A stretch of DNA of 42,768 bases, from IMG/VR virus record IMGVR_UViG_3300044993_000032, positions 1 to 42,768 of that record. One strand, given 5' to 3'. Every line of letters begins with the position of its first letter. The stretch's first letter is position 1. The stretch is from a virus. The notes under the pieces were generated by a model. The model did not search any database and was not told the origin of the DNA. It saw only the letters and a list, made by a program, of their open reading frames with translations. Shown in pieces: positions 8,383 to 16,704 of the stretch. A program made the translations under genes and the position numbers.

Positions 8383-8819
8383 TGACTCTATCCCACGATA
8401 TGGTTGCCATCGCCGAAGCGATGGTCGAAAATATCGAAGACTGGGCTACAGAACTAGGTATCGAGGCAGTGTTCTATGGGGATCAGAGTCTGATCCCTCA
8501 GGTTCCTGCGGTCTGTGTAGACCCTGGTCCGATGACAAGAGAGTACACTCAAGTAGGTTTCAAGACGACCAATAGGATCACGTTGTACATTATGGTGTAT
8601 CACGGTCCTGTTCAAACTACGATGTTAAATCGTAAGGAATGCGATCAGCTTGCAGTGGATCTGATGAATAAGATCCATACCGATAGTACTCTTGGCGGTT
8701 TAGTCATCAACGGTTTGTGCGTTTCGATGGAGCCTGGGGCTTCTGCGATGGAGAATCAGGAGTTTATGAGGGCTCATCGAATCACTTGGCAAGCTATCTC
8801 AAAGACGGGAGTAGTCTAA
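8382..8819 (+). CDS. Tail terminator protein
   Basis: A 145-residue protein following the gpG-like gene. A helical N-terminus (MVAIAEAMVENIEDWATEL) is followed by alternating strands (NRITLYIMVYH). This is the pattern of the small alpha/beta ring proteins (gpU type) that stop tail-tube polymerisation and join the tail to the head. It is coupled to its neighbours by TGATGA and TAATG overlaps. Confidence 0.65.
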   Translation: MTLSHDMVAIAEAMVENIEDWATELGIEAVFYGDQSLIPQVPAVCVDPGPMTREYTQVGFKTTNRITLYIMVYHGPVQTTMLNRKECDQLAVDLMNKIHTDSTLGGLVINGLCVSMEPGASAMENQEFMRAHRITWQAISKTGVV

Positions 8820-9112
8820 TGGCACGAACCATTACGGTCGACTTCCCCTATCTAGGAGAGATGGGGACCATCGAGATCCTTGGCCTGGGAGTCTTCACGA
8901 ACGGAGAGCACGAAGTCACGGACGAACAGGAAGGGACGTTTGAGGCGTTGGGGCAGAAGTGGCCTGATGACAACTTCTTCGGATACGTCGAGACCCCTTC
9001 TGTGGTAGAGAACGAAGAGCCTGCGTTTGACCTAAGAGTGGTCGAGCGTGATCCTGAACTCTTCGATGACGACGATATCGTCGATGACGACACCGATGGA
9101 GGTGACGAATAA
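8819..9112 (+). CDS. Hypothetical small tail-region protein, acidic C-terminus
   Basis: A 97-residue protein that starts at the ATG overlapping the preceding stop (TAATG) and whose own stop overlaps the next ATG. The N-terminal half has beta-like repeats (ITVDFPYLGEMGTIEIL), and the tail is strongly acidic (DDDDIVDDDTDGGDE). It lies just before the tail-tube gene. Its function is unknown; it may be an assembly factor. Confidence 0.72.
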   Translation: MARTITVDFPYLGEMGTIEILGLGVFTNGEHEVTDEQEGTFEALGQKWPDDNFFGYVETPSVVENEEPAFDLRVVERDPELFDDDDIVDDDTDGGDE

Positions 9113-10053
9113 TGGCTCTTGGCATCGGCGCTGGTGGGTCTCTTGGGTTCGCGTTCGAAGCGACTCGCGGGACCTATACTGCGCCTACGAAGTTCATGCC
9201 CATTTACGACGAGAACCTGCAGTACAAGCAGGGAGGCAAGCAGCGTCGACCGATTCGACAGGTTGCTGACGTCATTGGTGTGGCTGCTGGACCCAGTTGG
9301 GTTGAAGGCGAAATCACCATGGAGGTCCTGCCAGATTGCTTGCCATTTTGGCTGTATGTGAGTCGCAACAGCGTAACGAAAACCGGTTCGGGTCCTTATA
9401 CGTACACCTGTACCCCTAGTCATGTTGGTTCGGGAACTATCAACACCGGCAAGGGTTCGGCTTCACTCACTATCGTCCGCAACGACATTGTGTTCGGTTA
9501 CGTCGGCTGCGTCGTAACTGGGATGGAATTCACCATCGACGAACAGGTTCTGATGGTGAAGATCAGCATCCTGGGCTTTAATGAAGCGGTGCAGACGTCT
9601 CCGACGCCAACGTGGCCTACTACTGTTCCGTTCCAAGCGGGCCAGTACGATTTGTCGGTTGGGGGTTCTACGGTTACTGATACTGACTCGTTTACCTTCT
9701 CGGTTGACGATTCTGGTGAGCCTCAGCACCGTATTCGTAACTCACGCATTCCGACGGCTATCAAGTGGGGTGAGCGTTCGCTTTCCTGCAAGCTGGAGCG
9801 CGACTTCGAAAATCGTACTGAGTACGACGCTTTCAAGTCGTATACCTCAAACGCAATCGCGCTCGATTGCGTTCAGGATGCCAACAATCGGGTGACTATT
9901 ACGCTCCCAGCGAACATCAAGGAGAACTGGGATCTTGGTTTGAGTGGTCAGGGCGACATCGTTCGTTCGTCGATCGATTACGTTCCGATTTACAACCCAG
10001 GTACTTCGAAGGCCTACGAGATCGTCGTGATCACCGGTCAGAACATCACGTAG
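9112..10053 (+). CDS. Major tail (tube) protein
   Basis: A 313-residue protein located between the tail terminator region and the tail chaperones, which is where the tube protein is found in siphoviruses. The start GIGAGGSLGFAFEATRG is typical of actinophage tube proteins, as are YDENLQYKQGGKQRRPI and the late DCVQDANNRVTITLPAN segments. It polymerises as rings around the tape measure to form the tail tube. Confidence 0.85.
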   Translation: MALGIGAGGSLGFAFEATRGTYTAPTKFMPIYDENLQYKQGGKQRRPIRQVADVIGVAAGPSWVEGEITMEVLPDCLPFWLYVSRNSVTKTGSGPYTYTCTPSHVGSGTINTGKGSASLTIVRNDIVFGYVGCVVTGMEFTIDEQVLMVKISILGFNEAVQTSPTPTWPTTVPFQAGQYDLSVGGSTVTDTDSFTFSVDDSGEPQHRIRNSRIPTAIKWGERSLSCKLERDFENRTEYDAFKSYTSNAIALDCVQDANNRVTITLPANIKENWDLGLSGQGDIVRSSIDYVPIYNPGTSKAYEIVVITGQNIT

Positions 10054-10078
10054 TACAAACTCTTAGGGAGGGATTGTA

Positions 10079-10456
10079 ATGCCTAAGGCAACCATTAGTG
10101 CGAACGACACCGAGCGTTTCGATCTCAAGTCGTGTCCTGGAGGATACGTCGTACTGAAGCCAATGCCGTACGACCAGTATCTCCATCGTCGCGACATTGC
10201 GATGAGATTTCAGATGGAGGGGTCGGCTAGCGACAAGCGAGGCGACGACAAGGTCAAGATGGACATGGCACAGGCTCAGAAGGCTGTAGCTGAGTTCGAA
10301 TTTGGCCTTTGTATTGTCGACCACAACCTCGAGGACGACGATGGACAGAAGCTTCAGTTTCCACGTGACTTGAAGCGTCTTCATCCGAAGGTTGGCGAGG
10401 AGATCGCCAATCTGATCGACAAGATGAATACATTTGAGGAGGAACTGGGAAACTGA
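10079..10456 (+). CDS. Tail assembly chaperone (gpG-like)
   Basis: A 125-residue protein with GGGAGGG upstream. It sits between the tube protein and the tape measure, the standard slot for the chaperones that coat the tape measure during assembly. The product starts MPKATISANDTERFDLKS and ends EELGN. Its last codons, GGA AAC, are part of a slippery heptamer, so a fraction of ribosomes should read on in the -1 frame to give the longer product ending at 10722. Confidence 0.85.
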   Translation: MPKATISANDTERFDLKSCPGGYVVLKPMPYDQYLHRRDIAMRFQMEGSASDKRGDDKVKMDMAQAQKAVAEFEFGLCIVDHNLEDDDGQKLQFPRDLKRLHPKVGEEIANLIDKMNTFEEELGN

Positions 10457-10722
10457 AGCCTAGGATTCATCGGCTAGTCGTCTTTGAGACGACGCCCCGC
10501 GTGATGAATCCTTACGATCCTGAGGCCGTACGCATCGTTGAGATGGCAGCTCTTTGCGAAGCGTACCACGTTTTGCCTTACGCGGGAGGTCTGTACCAAC
10601 AGCCGGCTTACATTGTAGAGTGCCTAAAGTTGGTACAGGAAGCCAAGGCAGTCAGAGCCAAGATGGACAAGTTGCGAGCGGACTCAGAAGCACAGAAGGT
10701 AGCGAATGCCTCTCGGGGTTAG
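10079..10722 (+). CDS. Tail assembly chaperone fusion (gpGT-like) by -1 frameshift
   Basis: This predicted 214-residue product joins all of the 125-residue chaperone to 89 residues read in the -1 frame from base 10453. The downstream frame is open without a stop from before the slippery site to 10722 and has a helical character (AVRIVEMAALCEAYHVLPYA, VECLKLVQEAKAVRAKMDK). A start at 10504 (ATG, overlapping GTG at 10501) has no good ribosome-binding site, which also favours production by frameshift. It plays the T-domain role of recruiting tube subunits to the chaperone-coated tape measure. Confidence 0.85.
10447..10493 (+). promoter_or_regulatory. Programmed -1 frameshift signal: slippery heptamer and hairpin
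   Basis: The heptamer GGGAAAC at 10447-10453 is in the correct phase (G_GGA_AAC) just before the zero-frame stop TGA at 10454-10456. A perfect 7-base-pair stem (GTCGTCT with AGACGAC, loop TTG) lies at 10477-10493, 23 bases further on. This is the classic layout of lambda G/GT-type frameshifting. Confidence 0.9.
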
Positions 10723-13516
10723 AGACATCCTATTGGTCATGAGGGCCAAGGACGAAGCGTCTCGTACTATCATTAGCGTTGGGCGTTCCATGACGACTCT
10801 GTCTGGACAGACTAATCAGGTAGCTCAACGTGCCCTAGTAGCAGGCTCTGCTATTGCTGGGGTCGGCACCGCCATTGCCGCAATTGGCTCTGCCGGTGTC
10901 GCCTTTATGTATGCTGCTGCGAATGCCGCTGCCGACTATAGGCAGCAAGCGGCCCTAACTAAAACGCAGGTTGACGGATTCAAGGTATCCGTCGAAGAGT
11001 TGGAGGATATCGGTCTTCGTATTGCGAAGACCATTCCAGCTCCTCTGAGAGAGCTACAGCCTGCTCTCTACGACATCTTCTCTTCGCTGGAGGTGAATGT
11101 TCAGCAGGCTGATAAGATGCTGAAGGCGTTTGCACGGGGCGCTGTCGCTGGTCAGACCGATGTACAGACTGCCGGACGCTCTACGATTGCTATCATGAAC
11201 GCCTTCAAGATTCCTGCAGAGGACGTCAACAAGGTAATGGACCTGCAGTTTCAGCTGGTTCGTAAGGGCGTCGGTACCTACGAAGAGTTCGCCTCTACTA
11301 TTGGTACGGCTATTCCTGCTACAGTAAATGCCGGTCAAAGTATCGAAACTTTGGCCGGCATGTTGTCGTTCCTGACCCGCAACGGTTTGAACGCTGCTAA
11401 GGCGTCGACTTCGGCCGCTCGCGCTCTGGATGCTATGGCCAATCCTAAGGTCCAAGAACGTCTGGAGGCAATGGGTATTGCTACACGTGATTTGAATGGT
11501 CAGTTCCGACCTCTGAGTGACGTTCTAGGCGACTTGAATGCTAAGTGGTCTAATTTGACTAAGCCTGAGAAGGCTGCGGCACTTCAGGAACTTCTTAAGG
11601 GTGCTGGCGGTACCATTCAAGCTCGACGCTTCTTCAACTTGGCTCTAGACAACTTCGACCAGTTGAAGGCTCGTATTGATGAAATGTCGAGCGAGAACGT
11701 TATTGGGGCTATGAAGAAGGCCTACAATATTATGTTCCGTCAGCCTCAGAGCCAGACGCAACTGTTTAAGAACAACCTGGAAGCACTCAAGATTGAAATC
11801 GGCCGAGGTTTGCTGCCTATTAAGGAAAAGCTCATTGCGGTAGGCCTTAAGGTTCTGAAGATGTTCAATAGTCTTTCGCCTGGTGTGAGGAAGACTATTG
11901 TCGTAATTGGTGCGTTGCTATCGATTCTGCTACTGGTAAGCGGCGTCATCTTGACGATTGTCGGGTCGATTATGGCCTTCAGCGCCCTAATGACTATCTT
12001 GGGCGTATCGTTGGGTGCTGTCGCCGGAATCACTGCTGGCATCTTGACAGTTTTCGCTTTGCTGGCTGCTGCAGGATACCTGATTTATAAGAACTGGGAC
12101 ACCATCGGTCCCTTCTTCGAGAACCTGTGGAATCGGATTAAGGATGCCTTTGCTTCCGTCGTCGGGTTTATTAAGGACCACGTTGACGAGATCAAGCAGA
12201 CTTGGGAGAATCTGAAGAGTGATGCTCAAGACGTCTGGGAAGGTATTCGAAATTCCGTAGTTGACGCTTTTCACCGAGTTCGTGCAGGAATCGAGCGTGT
12301 ATGGAGTTCTGTTTCAACTCTTTTCAAGACTGTCTGGGAGGACGTGAGTTCTTGGTGGGAGAAGAATAAGCGGCACTTTATCGATTCCGTTCAAGGACTC
12401 TGGAAGAAACTGTCCGAAAACGTTTCTCAAATTTGGGAGCCGTTGAAGGAAGCTACCGTACACGTTGTAAACCTTCTCTTGGAATGGTTCAGTACGGGTT
12501 GGAACATTCTGCTTACCATCGTCTCCGCTGTCGTTGATGCTATCACGTGGGTCTGGAAGAACTTTGGAGACGAGATCCTCCAGTATGCCATGATCATCTG
12601 GGACTACATCGTTGGTGTAGTCAGAGGTGCTATGGATATCGTCTTCGGCATCATCAAGTTGGTCTTGGCTATCATCAACGGTGACTGGGGAGCTGCTTGG
12701 GACGCCATTAAGCAAATCTTTGAAGGCGCCTGGAACCTGATGATTAATACGCTGAATACGGCAAAGGACCTGATCGTTCTTGCTGTCGAGACCCTGCTGG
12801 AGTTGATCTGGACAGCGATTCAGAAGCTTCCTGGATGGCTTTGGGATATCGCTACTAGTGCCATTCGACTTATGGTCGAAGGTTTCTTGTCGCTTTCAGG
12901 TTGGGTCACTGAGCAGGCTTGGAACATCGTGCTGTGGGTGGTCAATCAGGTCAAGGCGCTACCTGATCACCTTTGGGCTTGGGGTATGAACGGTATTCAA
13001 CGTCTTTGGGACGGTATCGTTTCCCTCAAGGATTGGATTATTGAGAAGGCCAAGAATATCGTCGAGTGGGTCATCAATCAGGTTAAGGATTTGCCTGATA
13101 AGATGGCTGATATCGGTAAGAATGCTGGTAAGTCGTTGATGTCAGGTATTTTCAAGACGATGTCACCGATTCCTGGCCTTCCTGGTATTCCTGGTCTTCC
13201 CAGAATTGACGTTCCCTTCTTGGCTAGCGGTGATATCATTCGAGCTAAGGAAACTGTAGCAGTACTTCACGGACCCGAAGCCGTAATTCCCCTCAATAAC
13301 GCTAATCGAGCAATGGAGTTGATGCGTCAATCCGGACTCCTTAAGCTGGCTGCTGCGAATCTAGGCGGTGGCGGAAGTACTCAGATTGTTAACAACATTC
13401 AGATTAACAATCAGGTTACCGCGCATACGAACGCTGACCCCTATGCCATTAGTCGGGAGCTTGCGTTCATGCAGAAGACGAATCCGTTCCCGATGCCTAC
13501 TTCTACTTCGGGGTAA
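10706..13516 (+). CDS. Tape measure protein
   Basis: A 936-residue protein, the longest in the window, that sets tail length. The N-terminal 330 residues look like the TP901/PhageMin_Tail domain (coiled region, then AGMLSFLTRNGLNAAKAS and RFFNLALDNFDQL). Hydrophobic segments lie near residues 385-450 (VVIGALLSILLLVSGVILTI and following). A long tryptophan-rich stretch follows (repeated WxxI/W..V motifs), and the C-terminus has GHGPEAVIPL-like wording (VLHGPEAVIPLNNANRAME). The start overlaps the end of the chaperone fusion by 17 bases. At about 1.5 angstrom per residue, the usual relation, the tail would be about 140 nm; this is inference. Confidence 0.93.
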   Translation: MPLGVRDILLVMRAKDEASRTIISVGRSMTTLSGQTNQVAQRALVAGSAIAGVGTAIAAIGSAGVAFMYAAANAAADYRQQAALTKTQVDGFKVSVEELEDIGLRIAKTIPAPLRELQPALYDIFSSLEVNVQQADKMLKAFARGAVAGQTDVQTAGRSTIAIMNAFKIPAEDVNKVMDLQFQLVRKGVGTYEEFASTIGTAIPATVNAGQSIETLAGMLSFLTRNGLNAAKASTSAARALDAMANPKVQERLEAMGIATRDLNGQFRPLSDVLGDLNAKWSNLTKPEKAAALQELLKGAGGTIQARRFFNLALDNFDQLKARIDEMSSENVIGAMKKAYNIMFRQPQSQTQLFKNNLEALKIEIGRGLLPIKEKLIAVGLKVLKMFNSLSPGVRKTIVVIGALLSILLLVSGVILTIVGSIMAFSALMTILGVSLGAVAGITAGILTVFALLAAAGYLIYKNWDTIGPFFENLWNRIKDAFASVVGFIKDHVDEIKQTWENLKSDAQDVWEGIRNSVVDAFHRVRAGIERVWSSVSTLFKTVWEDVSSWWEKNKRHFIDSVQGLWKKLSENVSQIWEPLKEATVHVVNLLLEWFSTGWNILLTIVSAVVDAITWVWKNFGDEILQYAMIIWDYIVGVVRGAMDIVFGIIKLVLAIINGDWGAAWDAIKQIFEGAWNLMINTLNTAKDLIVLAVETLLELIWTAIQKLPGWLWDIATSAIRLMVEGFLSLSGWVTEQAWNIVLWVVNQVKALPDHLWAWGMNGIQRLWDGIVSLKDWIIEKAKNIVEWVINQVKDLPDKMADIGKNAGKSLMSGIFKTMSPIPGLPGIPGLPRIDVPFLASGDIIRAKETVAVLHGPEAVIPLNNANRAMELMRQSGLLKLAAANLGGGGSTQIVNNIQINNQVTAHTNADPYAISRELAFMQKTNPFPMPTSTSG

Positions 13517-13518
13517 TC

Positions 13519-14370
13519 ATGGCTGCAGGCGATCTTATTACCCAGGATTGGCAATTCGAATTCAACGGTTTGTTGTTGGGTCCGTCAACTGTGTATGATC
13601 TTGATAAGGTCGAAGGTCTTGATCTTATTGCAGTTCGTGAGGGCGATGTTGCTCGTCCTTATGATCACGGTCGTTTCGATCTTGCTCCTGACGTACTTCC
13701 AGGCCGTATCGTCGAAATTACTGGCGAAGTGATTTCGAGTACGTGGACAGATGTTACGGCGTTGTCACAAGCGCTCAAGGATCGTGAAGGTACACTCCCT
13801 TTGGTGTTCCGAACTCCTGACGGTACCCTAAAGAGGATCAACTGTCGTTGTCGGCGGCGTAAGGTACCTATTACCGCTAGCGGCACCGCACTAAGTACTT
13901 GGGAATTCGGAATCATGTTCTGGGCACCTGATCCTCGAATCTACGCCAATAATGCTAGTCAGCAAACAGTCTCGCCGGCATCGACTACAGAAGCTGCCGA
14001 TTTCGAAGATTGGGGTTTTGATCTAGCCTTCGGCGTAGCTGTTGCAGGATCCGTAATTTGTAATAATGCCGGCAACATAGAAACTAGACCTACAGTTACG
14101 TTCTATGGGCCTATGACGAATCCGGTTCTTTCGAATACAACCACAGGGATCGTTTGGTCGTCTAACATTAACCTGTCGGGAGGCGAAACTCTGGTTGTCG
14201 ACTTCGACGCAAAGACGTTGCTCCTGAATGGAGTAACTGATAGGTACTCCTACTTCACCGGCCAATGGTGGACTCTCGTACCTGGTGACAATGTTATCGA
14301 GCTGGCTGTTTCGGCTGGTTCTGGAACGGCGCAGATCAGTTGGCGATCTGCTTGGGATTCGGTGGTATAA
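13519..14370 (+). CDS. Distal tail protein (Dit-like)
   Basis: A 283-residue protein directly after the tape measure. The beginning (LITQDWQFEFNGLLLGPST) and the segment LRDREGTLPLVFR-like (seen as ALKDREGTLPLVFRTPDG) fit the N-terminal ring domain of siphoviral Dit proteins. A beta-rich C-terminal domain follows (GGETLVVDFDAKTLLLNG is typical). It forms the hexameric hub at the tail tip. Confidence 0.82.
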   Translation: MAAGDLITQDWQFEFNGLLLGPSTVYDLDKVEGLDLIAVREGDVARPYDHGRFDLAPDVLPGRIVEITGEVISSTWTDVTALSQALKDREGTLPLVFRTPDGTLKRINCRCRRRKVPITASGTALSTWEFGIMFWAPDPRIYANNASQQTVSPASTTEAADFEDWGFDLAFGVAVAGSVICNNAGNIETRPTVTFYGPMTNPVLSNTTTGIVWSSNINLSGGETLVVDFDAKTLLLNGVTDRYSYFTGQWWTLVPGDNVIELAVSAGSGTAQISWRSAWDSVV

Positions 14371-14372
14371 AA

Positions 14373-15437
14373 ATGGCTGAGAAGAATCCGGCTTACGTAA
14401 TTGCTGCCAGAACGGATCACAAGGCGGATATGTTTCGTCTCTTGCTTGCCGGTTTGGGAGGCAGAAACGAAGGCGTCTTTGGTCCCAACGATCTTGTTGT
14501 TTCCCAGCATACTGGTTCGAACATGAACAGCTCTGTTAGTGCCGGCGGAGCGTTCATGTACGGCGACGAAAACATCGCTCAGGGTATGTATATGGGTTAC
14601 AACGATGCAGCAGTTACTCTAACTCATGGCTCCGCTCCTGGTACTCCAGGTCATACGCGTTACGACTTGGTCGTAGCGCGTGCGCGGGATGCTGCCTACT
14701 CCGGGACTACTAACGCTTGGGCGTTGGAGATTATTGCAGGCACCGCTGCTGCAACCCCCGTGGATCCGTCAGTACCCAACAATGCGATCGTTCTTGCGCG
14801 TGTCTCTGTAGCTTACGGCCAAACAACAGTAACGAACGCAAACATCACTGACCTGCGACCTCGCTTTGCTGCTAGCGGCGGCATTGCAATTGCTAATAGC
14901 GCAAGACGTCCCGGCGCTACCTACGGTAACCGTTCTAACAACGGCCTCGCAGCGCCTGCTAATCCTTATACTCTGTCTGCAGGCATGTGGATCTACGAGA
15001 GTGATACCGGCCGAGTGCTTGTTTACAACGGCTCCGCTTGGGTCACCATCACCCCTGTAGCCGCACAAGTAGCGACTGGTCAGACTCGTAGCTCGGCGGC
15101 TTATGGAGACCTTACTACGGTTGGCCCAAGCGTGACATTGCAAACCGGCACCTCCGCACTGGTAAAGCTCACCTGTCGGGCCGAGTCTGGATCGTCACCA
15201 GGCGTCGCGGCGATGGGTGTCGCAGTATCGGGTGCGTCGTCTGTTGGTGCCGCCGACTCAGCGTCGCTTTATTTCGACCTCACAGGAGGCGCCGGTTGGG
15301 CTCGTCGAGCGTCTGCCGAAGTACTGTTCACCGGACTCAATGCCGGATCAAACACCTTTACCGCGAAGTATAGGTCTAATGGAACGATTACTACTACGTT
15401 TGCTGACCGTGTTATCTCCGTCGTCGGTTTGCTCTGA
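14373..15437 (+). CDS. Baseplate / receptor-binding tail protein (probable)
   Basis: A 354-residue protein after Dit. The N-terminal 170 residues contain wording common to actinophage and lactococcal-type baseplate or fibre N-domains: NEGVFGPNDLVVSQHTGSNM, FMYGDENIAQGMY and TRYDLVVARARD, with PVDPSVPNNAIVLARV later. The middle has YNGSAWVTITPV, and the C-terminus is a beta-rich, alanine/serine/glycine-rich domain likely to form the host-contacting tip. ATG 14373 is chosen because it follows the Dit stop by two bases; an in-frame TTG at 14340 lies inside dit. Receptor binding is inferred. Confidence 0.7.
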   Translation: MAEKNPAYVIAARTDHKADMFRLLLAGLGGRNEGVFGPNDLVVSQHTGSNMNSSVSAGGAFMYGDENIAQGMYMGYNDAAVTLTHGSAPGTPGHTRYDLVVARARDAAYSGTTNAWALEIIAGTAAATPVDPSVPNNAIVLARVSVAYGQTTVTNANITDLRPRFAASGGIAIANSARRPGATYGNRSNNGLAAPANPYTLSAGMWIYESDTGRVLVYNGSAWVTITPVAAQVATGQTRSSAAYGDLTTVGPSVTLQTGTSALVKLTCRAESGSSPGVAAMGVAVSGASSVGAADSASLYFDLTGGAGWARRASAEVLFTGLNAGSNTFTAKYRSNGTITTTFADRVISVVGLL

Positions 15438-15472
15438 TCGTCTCGTAAGGCCTCTAGAAAGGGAGGGTAGTA

Positions 15473-15853
15473 ATGGACTTTACAAACGCAGCGTACCTTA
15501 CTGGAGCCGTCTTCGGTATCGTCACTCTGGTTAAGGTTCTATTCAGAGTAAATGACCAGCGCATCGTAGTCGGCATTACTCTGATTGCCGCTTTGGCTTC
15601 TGTGTTTCTGATGGGAGCTACTGTTTGGGCTGATGAGCAAGTGATTGGCGGCCAACCTCTCAGTCAGCTAGACTTCTGGTCCAAGGTTGTTGCAGGGTTG
15701 TTCCTCGCAGGAGCCGAAACCGGAGTGTTCTTGGGTCTCGACGCCGTCAAGAACATCGGTAACAACCAGCCAAAGCCAATCGACCCCCGATTCCTTCCTC
15801 CGGCGGGTACGATCGACCCCGCGGCACTGACTAAGCAAGCTGAGGACGTCTGA
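15473..15853 (+). CDS. Holin-like membrane protein
   Basis: A 126-residue protein with three predicted membrane segments: about residues 5-24 (AYLTGAVFGIVTLVKVLF), 32-52 (VVGITLIAALASVFLMGA) and 70-92 (VVAGLFLAGAETGVFLGL). A hydrophilic, proline-rich tail follows. GGGAGGG precedes the ATG, and the stop overlaps the endolysin start (TGATG). Position and topology suggest a holin that makes inner-membrane holes to time lysis. No holin family signature is certain. Confidence 0.75.
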   Translation: MDFTNAAYLTGAVFGIVTLVKVLFRVNDQRIVVGITLIAALASVFLMGATVWADEQVIGGQPLSQLDFWSKVVAGLFLAGAETGVFLGLDAVKNIGNNQPKPIDPRFLPPAGTIDPAALTKQAEDV

Positions 15854-16704
15854 TGCCTAACGGATGGATTGACGGCTGCGAATGGCGAGTTGGTGCGAAC
15901 GCTGGCTACCGAGCAGGTCGTATCGATTCCCAGGGAGGCGTTGGACATGAAACCGTGGGACGTGAGTCCACGTCAATTGGTGATCGAGGCTACTTCCACT
16001 TTCTGATTCATGATGAGGTTGGAAGGCCTCCTTCACAGTTCGCTCCTATCTTTGCTGTATGCTACCACGCATGCGAGTGGAATCGTACGACGGTAGGGAT
16101 CGAACTGGAACGCTTTCCAGGCGAGCCTGCAACGCCCGAACAACTCTTCTGGATGCGCTATCTTGTTCACGCTATTGCGGCAGAAAGCAGAGGTGCCATC
16201 CGAGCAGAGTGGAAGGGTGATATTACTGTAGCGTCACCTTGGGACATGGGTGGCCAATGGGCCAACCATGGAGCATTGCGAATTCGTCAATGCGATCCCC
16301 ATACTGACGGATGGACTCCGGAAGAGTGGACCTACGTAACGAATCCCTCTTCCGAACAGAAGAAGGAGGAAGACAACGATATGTGGATTGCAGTTGCAGT
16401 TTGGCTTGATGGCGTTCACGCATTTAGATGCGCCGGAGACGTTATCCTGTGGGAGTACGACCGTAGCGTTCTTGGAGCCTACGGCATTCCACAGGGAGCT
16501 TTGGATGACGCTAACAAGAACGGCTACAAGATTGATAACCTCACCGCCAAGCCTGCTTGGGATGGTCAGGGTACTGCCTGGGATCGACTCGTTCGCACAA
16601 CAAAGGCGTCTGAGACAGCGTCTGTCGGGAGCGTCAACTTCGCCGCGAATCTGATTCGTCAGATCGTTCGAGAAGAGATCAACAAGACAAAGCTGACCGG
16701 CTAA
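15853..16704 (+). CDS. Endolysin, N-acetylmuramoyl-L-alanine amidase
   Basis: A 283-residue protein with an N-terminal amidase_2/PGRP-like domain (residues about 1-165). Zinc-ligand candidates are the histidine in GGVGHETVG, and the histidine and cysteine in WANHGALRIRQCDPHTDGW. The strand YHACEWNRTTVGIELE is typical of the fold. The C-terminal 110 residues, after an acidic linker (EQKKEEDND), have no recognised cell-wall-binding repeat and end in a helix. It cleaves the bond between muramic acid and the stem peptide. It is coupled to the holin upstream and to a tail gene downstream. Confidence 0.88.
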   Translation: MPNGWIDGCEWRVGANAGYRAGRIDSQGGVGHETVGRESTSIGDRGYFHFLIHDEVGRPPSQFAPIFAVCYHACEWNRTTVGIELERFPGEPATPEQLFWMRYLVHAIAAESRGAIRAEWKGDITVASPWDMGGQWANHGALRIRQCDPHTDGWTPEEWTYVTNPSSEQKKEEDNDMWIAVAVWLDGVHAFRCAGDVILWEYDRSVLGAYGIPQGALDDANKNGYKIDNLTAKPAWDGQGTAWDRLVRTTKASETASVGSVNFAANLIRQIVREEINKTKLTG

